In this document: positions 50,155 through 64,000 of the stretch, piece by piece
How the letters are laid out: each line of letters begins with the position of its first letter
Position numbering within the stretch: position 1 is the stretch's first letter
Source of the DNA: Tethya wilhelma
Taxonomy: Eukaryota; Porifera; Demospongiae; Tethyida; Tethyidae
Length of the DNA stretch: 64,000 nt
Reading direction: 5' to 3'
NCBI GenBank assembly: GCA_964030475.1
Contig: CAXIPT010000002.1
Location: 4,691,087 to 4,755,086 of the forward strand
Made by a program: the position numbers and the translations under genes
The notes under the pieces: generated by a model
Told to the model about the DNA's origin: nothing
The model's input: only the letters and a program-made list of their open reading frames with translations
The model's database searches: none

Positions 50155-50245
50155 TGAGCAGTGTAGGAATGGGCAGTGAAAGTAAGGAAACAAGGTAAGA
50201 CTCTGAATTTCGGCATATGACTACTTCATTCTCAATTTTCCACTC
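50155..50245. repeat. Repeat flanking the ROCO gene, right copy
   Basis: GTAGGAATGGGCAGTG...GACTACTTCATT, inverted match of the left copy. Confidence 0.6.
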
Positions 50246-50492
50246 TTCATACATGCATACATGGTCCTGCCAGTATATAAGCTTGAAGCATGCAGTTTAA
50301 ATTAAAAGCAATTATATATTTGTGTTATGGAATAAAGTGTCACTATAATAGGTATGCAGGCAACCTATGTATAAGACTACAAGTCTTTAGTACTAGTGAC
50401 GATGTTGAACATCAAAGGGGCGAGCCGTTATCATTGCTATGTAGCAAACAATTAAATTTCATCAATAATAATTTATGTTACTTCAGGTATAN

Positions 50493-51107
50493 CCTTTCTG
50501 CCTTGCATTCATGCCCATGCAAGCAGAGCTAATTCACACCTCCTCAGTGACAACAGCTGATGTACAAACACAGGGAATGGCCCAAAAAGAGACCAATTAA
50601 CAGTACCATTTGCATACTACTCTCTTAGCAACAAATTATATTGAAATTAATATCTAATCAACAGCTCTTGACTATACTGCATGTTATGACTACCTGGATA
50701 CTAAGTCCACACACCCACTTCTATTAACTGCAGTTACTATGTATAACAGTCACATGCCCATAATTATATGGACTGCACCCTAAGAGTCTTGAGACTAAAT
50801 CTCTTTTTCTATTGCAGGCTTCATCAAGCATGATTTGGTTCGCCAGCACACAGCATTGGTCCCACCACAAACCCACAGAGTGTACGCAAGTGGAAAGCAA
50901 GGCCTGTAGCTGTGGTTTTTTCAATGGAAGCTGAGTCATGCTGAGGAGTCATGCAAAACCTAACAATATACCATTTGTTTGCATATGACCATGAGTATAT
51001 ATTAGCTAGTATACCTTTAGTTTTCAATAAGGTGTATATTATACAAGGAGAATGCTACTCTTGTAATGATTTTATGGCTATCAATTGTGTTTCTGATCGG
51101 AGCTTAC
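50493..51107. other. Stretch with no supported gene
   Basis: Between the join at 50492 and the BOLL-like exon. A minus-strand open frame near 50724-50939 (KKPQLQALLSTCVHSVGLWW) is unrecognised and lacks splice context. Confidence 0.35.
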
Positions 51108-51968
51108 CCTCTGGACTTTCCTGTATCTCTGTCGGTGATGATCTTGCTGTCTTTGATGCGGCCAAACTGGCTGAAGAACTCTGCCAATTCCATATCAGTC
51201 ATCTACAGAATGAGTCATACATAATATCAGTAGCTATATACAATGACAGTGAGTCAAATGGTGTGAACTAATACAGGATCTGAACAATGTTATCTGTGGT
51301 GTGACTAATTCTAAAGTGCTATAAAAACACCAAACTTTTCCAACAAATCTTCTTGCATACACACACACTGTCAGTGACACACACACACACACCAAACCAA
51401 AACTTTGAACCAAACTCCTTCGGTTACCATTAGTCTGGTGACACACACACACACACACGTAGGGAGATCATCATCCCACAAATAACCATTTACACCATCA
51501 ATCAATCCACTTACATTATAGGGACATCCGCCGACAAAGACTCTGTTGGGTATCTCCACGCCATAAGGGACAACCTGCACCTGCTGAGGACTAGCTGCTG
51601 CAGCTGCAACGGTTGTCATGTCAGCAGGGGAGAAGGCCACTCCGGAGGGATCCTATACAATGATGGTGAGAGGTAAAGTGCAACTTTGAAAGAAAATAAC
51701 ATCAGTTCCACACACAAAAGAATACTGGGGGGATTATAATTGCATGAAAGAACACAGACATAGCTATACAGGCCTAGAATAGTCCATGCTCACACACATG
51801 CACTCATGCAAAGTTAAAATTTTGGCTAAAATCAGGTTGCTGCCTGCTGTCCCAGACCTTGCCTACATAAACTACTACAGTAACTAACTGTATAAATCAT
51901 GCATGCTCATATTTGGATACATACACCCATGCATGCCATATACAGCCCTTCAATTCACCTACCATCAT
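51108..51968 (-). CDS. BOLL: BOLL/DAZ-like RRM protein, 5' exons (partial)
   Basis: Candidate exons 51963-51968 (ATGATG start), 51515-51652 and 51108-51202. The second encodes an Ala/Gln-rich lead and the RRM start VEIPNRVFVGGCPYN with RNP2. The third continues DMELAEFFSQFGRIKDSKII and TDRDTGKSRG. IPNRVFVGG followed by FFSQFGRIKDSKII is the DAZ/BOLL RRM style; these bind mRNA in germ cells and promote translation. The tiny first exon is inferred from phase; the upstream open stretch before it could extend the protein. The RNP1 exon and the rest of the protein are absent: nothing matching is seen between 50493 and 51107, and the join at 50492 may have removed it. Confidence 0.68.
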
Positions 51969-52497
51969 GTCAGTGTTGAAGGTTATCTTGCTTTTGGTGC
52001 CTTGATCCACGAAAGCACAGACTTTTGACTCTACTTCAACGCAAAAAGAACACAACAGAAGAGAACTCAACACAAAGCCAGCTTGCTAGCTCGCAAAGAT
52101 CACCTCCCACAGATGATTGGATAAAACTGTGCAAGAGTTCGTGTGAACGACTTTTAAAATACTTTGCATGCGACGACCTGTTACGTAACGTGTTTTAATG
52201 CAAAAGCAATTTAGCATTGTTCTCAACGCTGTCAGATGGCTATGAATAAGCACGAATCATATGACACTGCCATCACATATATGAATATGATTGAGAAATT
52301 TCTTAAACAATTGCCATGGTTATGGAGCATACATCGTGCACAATATTATTATGCAAAATACAAACCTAGTACGTGTATCAGATTTGAAAATTTGATAACA
52401 AGCACGAAAGTGCAAAGTTAGATAACTGTGGTTTAATAGTTTGGAGTGAATTTGTAAGATGTCATGAGGTAGTACCATGTGAATCTTGAAATGTGTG

Positions 52498-52751
52498 CTA
52501 AGAATTTTCGTCAGAATTTGTCGCTGGAGGTCTGTATGAAGGGTAGGAGGGTGCGTGGGGTGCATTGGGGTCAAATGGAGTGAAGAAATCACGTGCAAAC
52601 TGAAGTACGTTGTCTGGTTTTTGTATGAGCAGTGCTTGAAGGAAGTCGGCCAGAATGGACCTCACCTCTGGGTTGGAACGCAGGTACTCATGGTGAGACT
52701 GCTCCAAGGCCTCCTGTGATGAATGTGGGAATGGTAGTTCACTTCTCTGAG

Positions 52752-52798
<47 letters not shown>

Positions 52799-52799
52799 N

Positions 52800-52861
<62 letters not shown>

Positions 52862-53067
52862 ATCTCTATCTCTCTCTCTCTCCACACACATACCTTCCTA
52901 TCAAGGTACTTTGAAACCATTTCCAAGTCATTCTCCCAGTGCAAGTAGCCAGGCAAAGATTCTGGATTACTTTTGGTCTCCTTTACTTCATTCTCTCCAC
53001 CATTAGACTGTTCCTGGACGTCTACAGACTCGCCATCATCAACAGCAGGCGCTTGAGAAGATGCCAT
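52498..53067 (-). CDS. RIIa-domain protein (RIIAD1/cilium type), complete
   Basis: Two exons, 52894-53067 and 52498-52714, give about 130 codons. Start MASSQAPAVDDG. The first exon is acidic (VDVQEQSNGGENEVKE) and ends ENDLEMVSKYLDRK. The second holds the RIIa-like dimerisation/docking motif: HHEYLRSNPEVRSILADFLQ, then IQKPDNVLQFARDFFTPFDP. The pattern KPDNxLxFAxDFF is that of RIIAD1 and other small RIIa proteins, which pair with A-kinase-anchor-type helices, commonly in cilia and sperm tails. The C-terminal tail is Pro/Ser-rich. The intron is almost entirely CT/GA microsatellite with the join n at 52799. Confidence 0.72.
52755..52882. repeat. (CT)n microsatellites with contig join
   Basis: Two CT runs separated by CACACACA and n at 52799. 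On the minus (sense) strand they read GA and start close behind the donor at 52893. Confidence 0.93.
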
Positions 53068-53265
53068 TGTGAATCTTCCAAAGTGCTGAGTTAGCAGCAT
53101 TCGCACGGTTACTATGGTAATTTAGCCACGCCCACCAACGTGATGCAGTGAGCCCCACCCAGTAATATTAGCTGACCTGTGCATGCTGAGTCACATGTTT
53201 CACACATAACAGTTGTACAACTAAAAGTCAGGTGTTTTTCTAAAACGTGGAGTAAAAGAAAAAAG

Positions 53266-54318
53266 ATGAAGCTTCTCTCTCTCTTGTGTGTTCTTCCTGC
53301 TCTGTTCGCCGTAGGCAGCTGTGGTCCTGTCCACGCATCCTGCAGGCTCACGTGGTATGTATGACCTGTGTGTGGAATTGTGTTACAATATTCTTGTCAT
53401 TCTCTTGAAATTTTGACTACAACCACTATGGGACTGTATTTTCGTTTCATGATACTCTGTTTTTTGTTTTTTTTGTCCTATCCTGCTATTAAATGTGTCC
53501 TGTCCTGCTATTCAATGTGTCCTGTAGGCAAATCCCCATGACCTGCACTGAAGCTCAGTCGACCATTGCCAACCAGATGATCAAGTGGGGTCCCAATGCC
53601 ACCTGCCAGGGACCCACTGCCACATGGGAGAAGTGCCGCTATGCCATCGAATCCAATACCCCCGGCACTCTCAAGGGGACACACACGACCCCCGTGAAGA
53701 AGTATGTCGATGATCTTACGATGACCTTTAAGGTTGCGGCAAGCAGCACTTGCGAAGTGGAGGTACTAACTTACTGAGTGCTTAGAATTACGGTATAGTG
53801 GGAAAGTTTTGTGGAGTTTAACTTTCACAGTTTTCGTGGATCTGTGAAAGGTTTTTTTGTGCGAAATTCTCTGTATAATTTGTATATATGGGCTCACACA
53901 GCTCATCCACGAAAGTTAAAACTCAAAAATGTTAAATGTTTAACTAGAGACATCCACAAAAGTTTGACACTGTGAAACTTTCCTGCTATACGTAGTTCAA
54001 AATTCAGTTACATAGCATTGTGCATGCTATTTTTTTTATAGAAGAATAGCTAAATCTAGCTTACACCCAATGCCTTTCTCAATGTGTGTCAAACAATACT
54101 TGCCCCTATGCTAATGACTAATTTATCAAGCCACACCCCCTCTACAGGGTTACTCCACCTCCGAGACGTGGTACGCTGTCCTGGACTATGGTACCAACTA
54201 CTGTAACCTCCACAACCTGGTGGATGGAGCTGGGCTGACCAAGGAGTCTGGCTTCAAGGAGGAAACCAGCGACTCCACCTGCACTCAGTACTCCTCTCAA
54301 AACTGTGAAAAGTACTGA
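53266..54318 (+). CDS. Small secreted cysteine-containing protein
   Basis: Three exons, 53266-53354, 53528-53762 and 54148-54318, join in phase to about 164 codons. A clear signal peptide (MKLLSLLCVLPALFAVGSCG) is followed by ASCRLTW, CTEAQSTIANQMIKWGPNAT, KYVDDLTMTFKV and SETWYAVLDYGTNYCNLHNL. It ends CTQYSSQNCEKY. Eight or so Cys residues are spread over the mature chain. The pattern TCxQYSSxNCxxY resembles short secreted proteins found in many marine invertebrates, whose role I cannot state. Intron 2 carries a foldback element. Complete gene with AATAAA about 25 bases after the stop. Confidence 0.75.
53788..54000. mobile_element. Foldback element, TATAGTGGGAAAG type
   Basis: Left end TTACGGTATAGTGGGAAAGT, right end ACTTTCCTGCTATACGTA, with mirrored inner words (GTTTAACTTTCACAG / CTGTGAAACTTT). 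Located in an intron of the secreted-protein gene. Confidence 0.68.
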
Positions 54319-54354
54319 GTCTCCACTTGTACTGTTGATGTGTGAAATAAACTT

Positions 54355-54918
54355 CCCTGAACACTTTTTACTATTAATTTTCAATAAGATTACTTAATTT
54401 TGCCGCTGATTTTGTCTATTTTGTCAAATTCCCTTCTATTAATTATTACTTTATTCATGATCTTCTACTGCTGCAGTTCTTGTAGAACATGATGTGCGTT
54501 AGTTGAAAAATAATAATGGTCGTGTGGATTCGGAAACAGGGCCTCTTTGTTGCCTAGCAACACTGTTACCATAGTAACCACATGTGTTACTGCAGTAATA
54601 ATTGTTGTTATGTTGAAGCCTACACATTGCATGAAGAAGGATTAATGCTATGGAATTTATGGAATGCACAAAACTGCTGCTAAACAATATTTGCATGAAT
54701 AATTATGTGCATGCTAATAATAATAATTAATTTTATTGTGTATACATATTATTATTGTGAAATTAATTGGCTTAATTAATGCATATTTTAGCTATAATTT
54801 TAGCACGTTCAATTAAATAATCAATAATTTATAATTAACATTCAAAAATAAAAAATTCTTTGCTAATGACACACAATAATATTGACAAGCTAGGCTGTGC
54901 GGGTGTGTGCTTACGTTG
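54355..54918. other. Intergenic, AT-rich
   Basis: Convergent 3' flanks of the secreted-protein gene and CUL2. No coding feature seen. Confidence 0.5.
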
Positions 54919-59142
<4,224 letters not shown>

Positions 59143-59143
59143 N

Positions 59144-59578
59144 GGAATGTAGTACCTATGAAAAGAACTTACTTTGTGCTGTCAAAGTTGGCTCAACACA
59201 TTCTGGTTCTCTGGAAATGCTTTTCAAGTAAGTCAGTTAGGAAGTACGTACGTACGTAAGTACGTACGTAAGTAAGTTAGATGAACAAAAATGGCACTAT
59301 GGTGGCTTCCCCCTAGCGCTCTCTACGAGTGCTGAGGAAACTTTTTGCGAGTTTCAAGACTTGTAAGCAGTTGGTAATCTGTTAGTGAGAGCCTCTGAGC
59401 AACTCTGAAAGTTTGATTTTGTTTGACTAGATTTTTATGGTGACCAACATTTTGTATTGTGTCTATGGGACAGCCGGCCCATTCCTACTATACGTACTAC
59501 CGTACGTATGATACACTACATGTTGCCAAGTACACCGAGTGTGTTAATTATTGTTAATGCACTGTGTTCATCCTTCAG
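59144..59578. other. Stretch between contig join and kinase exons
   Basis: Contains a GTACGTACGTAA run at 59246-59276 and no clear exon. Confidence 0.45.
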
Positions 59579-61448
59579 ATGCAAGAAGACACAATAAAGT
59601 CGTATGAAGGCGTGATTGAAGACTTGGAGGTACTTATAATTATGTGGATTGATATATATACGCATCGCATACACACGATATAATTATAAGCATCTCATCA
59701 TTATGATATTCTAGGAACGGCAGCAAGATTTACAGAAGAAACTAAGTGAAGTTTATGCTGAATTGGAAAAAGTTGTGAAATTCAAGGAAGCCACTAGTAA
59801 GGAACTTGCATTGAGCAAAGAAGAAGCATTTTGTGCATTAAATGAGAATCACGAACTCCGGATTCAAATACGGAAAATGTCTGAGTCCATCGAAGAAGCT
59901 AATGATCTCAGGAGAGAAAACTACAAACTTGAAAATGAAAATGCTTCTCTGAAAGACCAACTAGAAACTACTCAAGTCCAGGTACATGTGTTGCCATTGT
60001 GTTCATTCATATACATGTACCATTGTAGGTGTGTGTGTATTTACATGAATGATACATGCATGGCTGTTTCTTAATAATAATTTTTTATATACACACCATC
60101 TGTGATTGTAACTATAACTCGTATTCATAATCCATAGGTTGTGGTCTTTCAAACTGAATTTGCCAATGAAAAACGAGATAGAGAAGTAGCTTACAGCAGA
60201 CTAGCTGACCTGGAGAAAGAACTAGCTCAAGAGAGAAGTGACCATACTGAAGAAAAGGCAGAATACCATCAACAGCTGGCCATAGCTCAACAGGAGATTG
60301 AAGACTTGAGAAAGGAGCTTGAACGTGCTAGAGCTACACAACAACACTATGAATCTCAACTTCAGTGGCATCATGAAGAGCTTCAAAAGAGAGATAGAAA
60401 CACAGTAAGAGAGATATTTGAGTACCATGCCAGCATGCAGGCAATCATGCAGTTACACTAAGTCTTACAATCATGAATATAGGTTGATGATGAACTAGCT
60501 CCCTACAGACTTCACTTTCAAGACCCCCTACCTGCTAGTAGGAAAGTTGGATCTGGTTGCTATGGAACTGTCTATGCTGTTGAAATTGATGGGATTCAGT
60601 GCATTGCTAAACGAGTTCAAGACATCCTCCTAGGTGAGGGAGGCCAGGAAGCTGTTGGAGGAGAAGAAACAATAGCCATAAAGGAAAAGTTTCGTCAAGA
60701 GTGCATTCTGATGAGTAAGATTCGACATCCTAACATCGTACAGTTCATGGGGGTACGATATGGCCGAGACAAGTACGATCTCACTCTTGTCATGGAGCGT
60801 CTGCCAATGGATCTACAAAAGTATCTGGAAAAATGTCAAAAGAGTCAGTTTTTCATCCCTCTTTCGATCAGGTTTTCCATTCTTCTTGATGTGACCTATG
60901 GTCTTCTTCACCTCCACAACCGATCAATCCTTCATCGCGATCTGACAGCAGGCAACATCCTTCTCACTTCAAACCTACGAGCAAAGATTGCTGATCTCGG
61001 TGTTTCAAGGATCATTGAAGCTAGACACTCACAAAAACTCTCCACTCTTCCTGGCACAATCGCTTACATGCCTCCAGAGGCTTTGAAAGATAGTGCTGAA
61101 TACAATCGAACATTGGACATCTTTTCATTTGGAGTGCTAGCCATCTTTGTTGCTCTTCAGGAGTTTCCAAACTTTTCATGGGAAGATGCACCGGCTGAAG
61201 TTCAAGCTAAAGGAGAGACAGCACTTTATAAACGCAGGCAGTGGATGTCTAAGATTGGAAATAAGCATTTCCTCTATCCTCTCATTCACCAGTGCCTTCA
61301 AGATGACAGCAAGGCAAGACCAAGCACCATGGAACTGAACACAATGATGAAAGAACTCAGTGCAAGGTTTCCACTTAGACTTCAAGACATAGATAGAATG
61401 TTGACCCAGCTGAACAAGCTGGGCATGACTGATATTGTAGTACCGTAA
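59579..61448 (+). CDS. Coiled-coil protein kinase (TKL-like), 5' end uncertain
   Basis: Exons 59579-59629, 59715-59981, 60138-60404 and 60483-61448 join in phase to about 517 codons. The first visible exon begins ATG right after an AG acceptor, so earlier exons may exist. Residues 1-200 form a long coiled coil (KLSEVYAELEKVVKFKEATS, LRRENYKLENENASLKDQLE, QQEIEDLRKELERARATQQH). The kinase domain shows a Gly loop (VGSGCYGTVYAV), the ATP-site lysine in CIAKRV, ILHRDLTAGNILL, DLG in place of DFG (IADLGVSR), and GTIAYMPPEAL. HRDLTAGN differs from HRDLKxxN, yet Asp and Asn are present, so it is probably active. GTxAYMPPE suggests Ser/Thr specificity. Similar kinases are expanded in sponges; substrates unknown. 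Confidence 0.82.
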
Positions 61449-61566
61449 GAATTGTCATTACATCATTGGGTGAGGGTGAGTGAGCTCCCATTAATTTTTG
61501 TTTGTGTGTTTATTGCAAATAGTTGTGCATTGTGTGACTACAAGTGTATTTATGTTACTGAGTATT

Positions 61567-61578
61567 GTGTGTGTGTGT

Positions 61579-61669
<91 letters not shown>
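61567..61669. repeat. (GT)n microsatellite ending at contig join
   Basis: About 100 bases of GT up to the n at 61670. Confidence 0.95.
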
Positions 61670-61670
61670 N

Positions 61671-62605
61671 AGTTCCTGAGCGTACTGGTGCATACAGAAC
61701 ATCAGTTTGGGGTCCTTTAGGGGGTGGAGGGTGATGGCCGTCTTGACGTGGTCATCAGAATATAGCTTGTCGGTCTTGCTCGAGGACTCCCCTGTAGTCC
61801 GCTCAGAAGATGATGGACATCTGATGGCATGTGTGAGGATGTGAGGATGTGAGGGTACGTATGTGTGAGGGTGTGAAGGTATGTATATGTGTGCTAGATT
61901 GATCAATTTTCTCCTACTATCTAGAGGAAAATGCAATTGTCTCAAACAAGAGAAGTTATTGTATAGCGGGAAATTTCCGTGGGGTGCTTATTTTCGTGAC
62001 TAACCCTGAGTCACGAAATTTTCCTTCCCACAATTTTTTTCTGAGGTCAAAGGTCACGATACTTGCCACACGTACGCTGTCAAAAACTTCAGTTCTCTGT
62101 CTCTTGCCCGTCTTTTCAAGAAGTTTGCAGTCTAAATAGCTAGTATCTAGCTAAAATAGTAGTCTACATGTATACCAAAGCAGATAAACTGTCACAAGAC
62201 CTTCAAGTGCTGTAAGTTGGAGATACTTGAGTCACGAAAATTAAAACCACAAATATTTTCTTCTAAAGCCTGGTCTAGGCTTTTCATGAAAATTTACACC
62301 CCCGAAAATTTCCTGCTATATGGTATCACAATTAGCATGCACCTTTGCCGAGGTGGCATGGCAAGTCTGTCAATTATATTCCAATCATGTGACCACAATA
62401 CAGTGCAATTGATTGTGGTCACATGCACTGTTATAATTATGCTGACTCAGCAATGGTACCCCCCCCCCCTGAAATAAACCATGATTACATCATCATCATA
62501 GGGACACCCCCCACTCACCTCCCAGGCCCAGGTGCACTGGAGTCTCAACATCTTACTGACACAACGACCGACTTCCACATCTTCATTGTAGCTGACCACC
62601 ACAGA
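61671..62605 (-). CDS. Two exons of an unrecognised gene
   Basis: Exon 62519-62605 (CACTCACAG acceptor, GTGAGT donor) encodes SVVVSYNEDVEVGRCVSKML, then RLQCTWAWE. A second exon, from about 61820 down to the n at 61670, encodes SSKTDKLYSDDHVKTAITLH, then PLKDPKLMFCMHQYAQEL. Both look like real conserved protein but their phases do not match for a direct junction (0 against 2), so an exon between them is missing or lost. I cannot assign a family. Both acceptors are preceded by CA/CT tracts on the sense strand. Confidence 0.45.
61955..62335. mobile_element. Foldback element, TATAGCGGGAAATTT type
   Basis: Left end TTGTATAGCGGGAAATTTCC, right end GAAAATTTCCTGCTATATGG, with inner mirrored words (GTCACGAAAATT / GAGTCACGAAATTT). 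It lies between the two exons of the unrecognised minus-strand gene. Confidence 0.68.
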
Positions 62606-62606
62606 C

Positions 62607-62608
<2 letters not shown>

Positions 62609-62640
<32 letters not shown>
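62609..62640. repeat. (GT)n microsatellite at an acceptor
   Basis: Reads CA on the minus strand and leads into the CACTCACAG acceptor of the exon at 62519-62605. Confidence 0.92.
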
Positions 62641-62643
<3 letters not shown>

Positions 62644-62773
62644 CATTGCCTAACAACCAAAGTTTTACCATACATGCAACTATAATGAGTGTGTGTGTGT
62701 GTGTTATTGCCTACCAACCAAAGAATTTACTATGGATTGAGTGCCCCCAATTAAAGATCATGCAACTACATAA

Positions 62774-62784
62774 TGTGTGTGTGT

Positions 62785-62866
<82 letters not shown>
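62774..62866. repeat. (GT)n then (GA)n microsatellite
   Basis: Short GT run then a GA run with two GACA interruptions, directly before the retroelement fragment. Confidence 0.93.
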
Positions 62867-62869
<3 letters not shown>

Positions 62870-63450
62870 AACCTCCACCTCTGGAAGAAGAAGGACACGG
62901 ACGCCTGTCCCCTGTGCGGAGAACGCCAGAGCCTTATTCATGTGCTAAACAACTGCAAGAAGGCTCTCGACCTGAGATGGTATGATGTTCGCCATGACGC
63001 TGTTCTCACCCCTCTCTATGACCACATCAGACAAGCATTGCCAGAATCAACTTCGGCTACAGTGGATCTAAGTGACTACCAATTTCCCCAACACATAGTA
63101 CCAACAGATAAACGGCCAGACATTGTAGTCTGGGATGATTCGTCAAAGCAGATTTGGGGTCATCGAACTAACAGTTTGCTTTGAAACAAGCTACCAAGCT
63201 GCAGTGAATCGTAAGGAAGAGAGATAACTAGACTTGGTAACATCAGCCACTACAGCAGGCTACAATGCTGAGACCATCACGATTGAAGTTGGATCCCGTG
63301 GACTCCCGAACCCAGACAGTTTCACCAAACTAGCATCATCATTAAATATTGAGAGCAAGCCTCTCTACAAGCTGCAGGTTCACCTTTCAAAAACAGCCAT
63401 AACAGCCTCACACCAGATCTGGTGTAGCAGAAACAAATGCTCAGACTAAC
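62867..63450 (+). pseudogene. Non-LTR retroelement C-terminal fragment (restriction-like endonuclease), broken
   Basis: Frame 1 reads DTDACPLCGERQSLIHVLNN and CKKAL, a CCHC-like zinc motif, then RPDIVVWDDSSKQIW. It then shifts frame near 63160, and the other frame carries ELTVCFETSYQAAV, an in-frame stop near 63222, then TTAGYNAETITIEVGSRGLP. CCHC followed by RPD...E is the C-terminal arrangement of R2/NeSL-type elements with a restriction-like endonuclease. No reverse transcriptase is present upstream. A dead 5'-truncated copy. Confidence 0.7.
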
Positions 63451-63644
63451 AACCATCATCTGTAACTATTATATAAGTGTATACTTAATGTGTACTATAG
63501 CATTACTAATTTGTACTATAGCGGCTGGAGCCAGGTACCTTACAGGTGCAATGCTTTTGTATAGTGTTATGACCACATGGTCCTGGGGCCTCCACCCCTC
63601 ATTGATTTGAGTGTACATGCATACAAATCCAATGAAGTTGTTTC

Positions 63645-63645
<1 letters not shown>

Positions 63646-63686
<41 letters not shown>

Positions 63687-63735
63687 NNNNNNNNNNNNNN
63701 NNNNNNNNNNNNNNNNNNNNNNNNNNNNNNNNNNN
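63646..63735. repeat. (GA)n microsatellite and N gap
   Basis: GA run to 63686 then 49 N. The tail 63736-64000 holds two related words around GCCATACGGAAGT (63793 and 63849) but no gene I can support. Confidence 0.9.
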
Positions 63736-64000
63736 AATCAACGTCATCAAAAACCGGAAGTATTTTGAGTGATACTAGAAATAGTTATTTTTGCCATACG
63801 GAAGTAAATGACAGCTGCTCGTTTCTCCGTATTGCTCTGTACAGTTTTGCCATACGGAAGTGACTCATTTTACGTAATTGCACCCGCTCTATACGTATAC
63901 TGTACAGCTAAGGGCGTGACTATATTTACACTTCCGGTTTCATCAAGAGAACCGCGAAACTTATTCAACGAAAGTTTGCAATAGCGCTATCCGCGAAAAT

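Overview
The window is animal nuclear DNA. Genes are split by many short GT-AG introns, and the products are metazoan or pan-eukaryotic: class IIa histone deacetylase, PTER, PDIA5, 26S ATPase PSMC5, N-myristoyltransferase, CUL2, calaxin-like EF-hand protein, BOLL-type RRM protein, TRA2. Compact introns, dense CA/CT microsatellites, many small foldback elements, a Roc-COR gene with a death domain and a coiled-coil kinase reading HRDLTAGN suggest a demosponge-grade animal. That assignment is inference from gene style, not proven. The sequence is a draft scaffold: single n characters at 7291, 9523, 12186, 21842, 35088, 46379, 50492, 52799, 59143 and 61670, plus longer N runs, mark contig joins. 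Several joins are demonstrably wrong or duplicate material.

Layout. 1-9.5 kb: a class IIa HDAC gene broken in two, with 5' exons on + (7722-9198) and later exons on - (2512-568). Between them lie an intact Ty1/copia element (2851-7148) and an exon-like scrap of another gene. 10.0-12.5 kb: 5' exons of a DNAJC1-like ER J-protein fused at an n to the 3' exons of TRA2. 13.3-19.1 kb (-): a complete eight-exon PTER gene whose 3.7 kb intron holds a minisatellite, duplicated blocks, a tiny foldback element and two PPR-like exons. 19.5-22.4 kb (+): PDIA5, last exon present twice. 22.5-28.6 kb (+): complete nine-exon PSMC5 with about 2.1 kb of minisatellite in intron 2. 29.0-31.8 kb (-) and 38.7-41.4 kb (+): two type II membrane proteins of similar design. 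32.7-36.1 kb (-): NMT with two exons duplicated. 36.3-37.9 kb (+): calaxin-like EF-hand gene. 41.6-42.7 kb (+): intronless 374-codon protein with a CxxC/DHQPP/CxxC motif. 43.1-43.8 kb (-): last exon of an unrecognised gene. 44-46.7 kb: nested foldback elements. 46.8-50.1 kb (-): ROCO plus death domain. 51.1-52 kb (-): BOLL-like 5' exons. 52.5-53.1 kb (-): RIIa-domain protein. 53.3-54.3 kb (+): small secreted protein. 54.9-59.1 kb (-): CUL2, lacking its N-terminal part. 59.6-61.4 kb (+): coiled-coil protein kinase. 61.7-62.6 kb (-): two unrecognised exons. 62.9-63.5 kb (+): dead fragment of a non-LTR retroelement with a restriction-like endonuclease.

The genes are a collection of housekeeping functions (ER folding, proteasome, cullin ligase, myristoylation), cilium-type proteins and receptor or signalling proteins. 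They do not form one pathway. The most interesting structural signal is that CT/CA microsatellites sit repeatedly just upstream of 3' splice sites in the sense orientation, with GA/GT forms after some donors. Others are the shared minisatellite in two introns, and a 64-bp foldback element with a 9-bp target duplication whose empty site is present in the same window.
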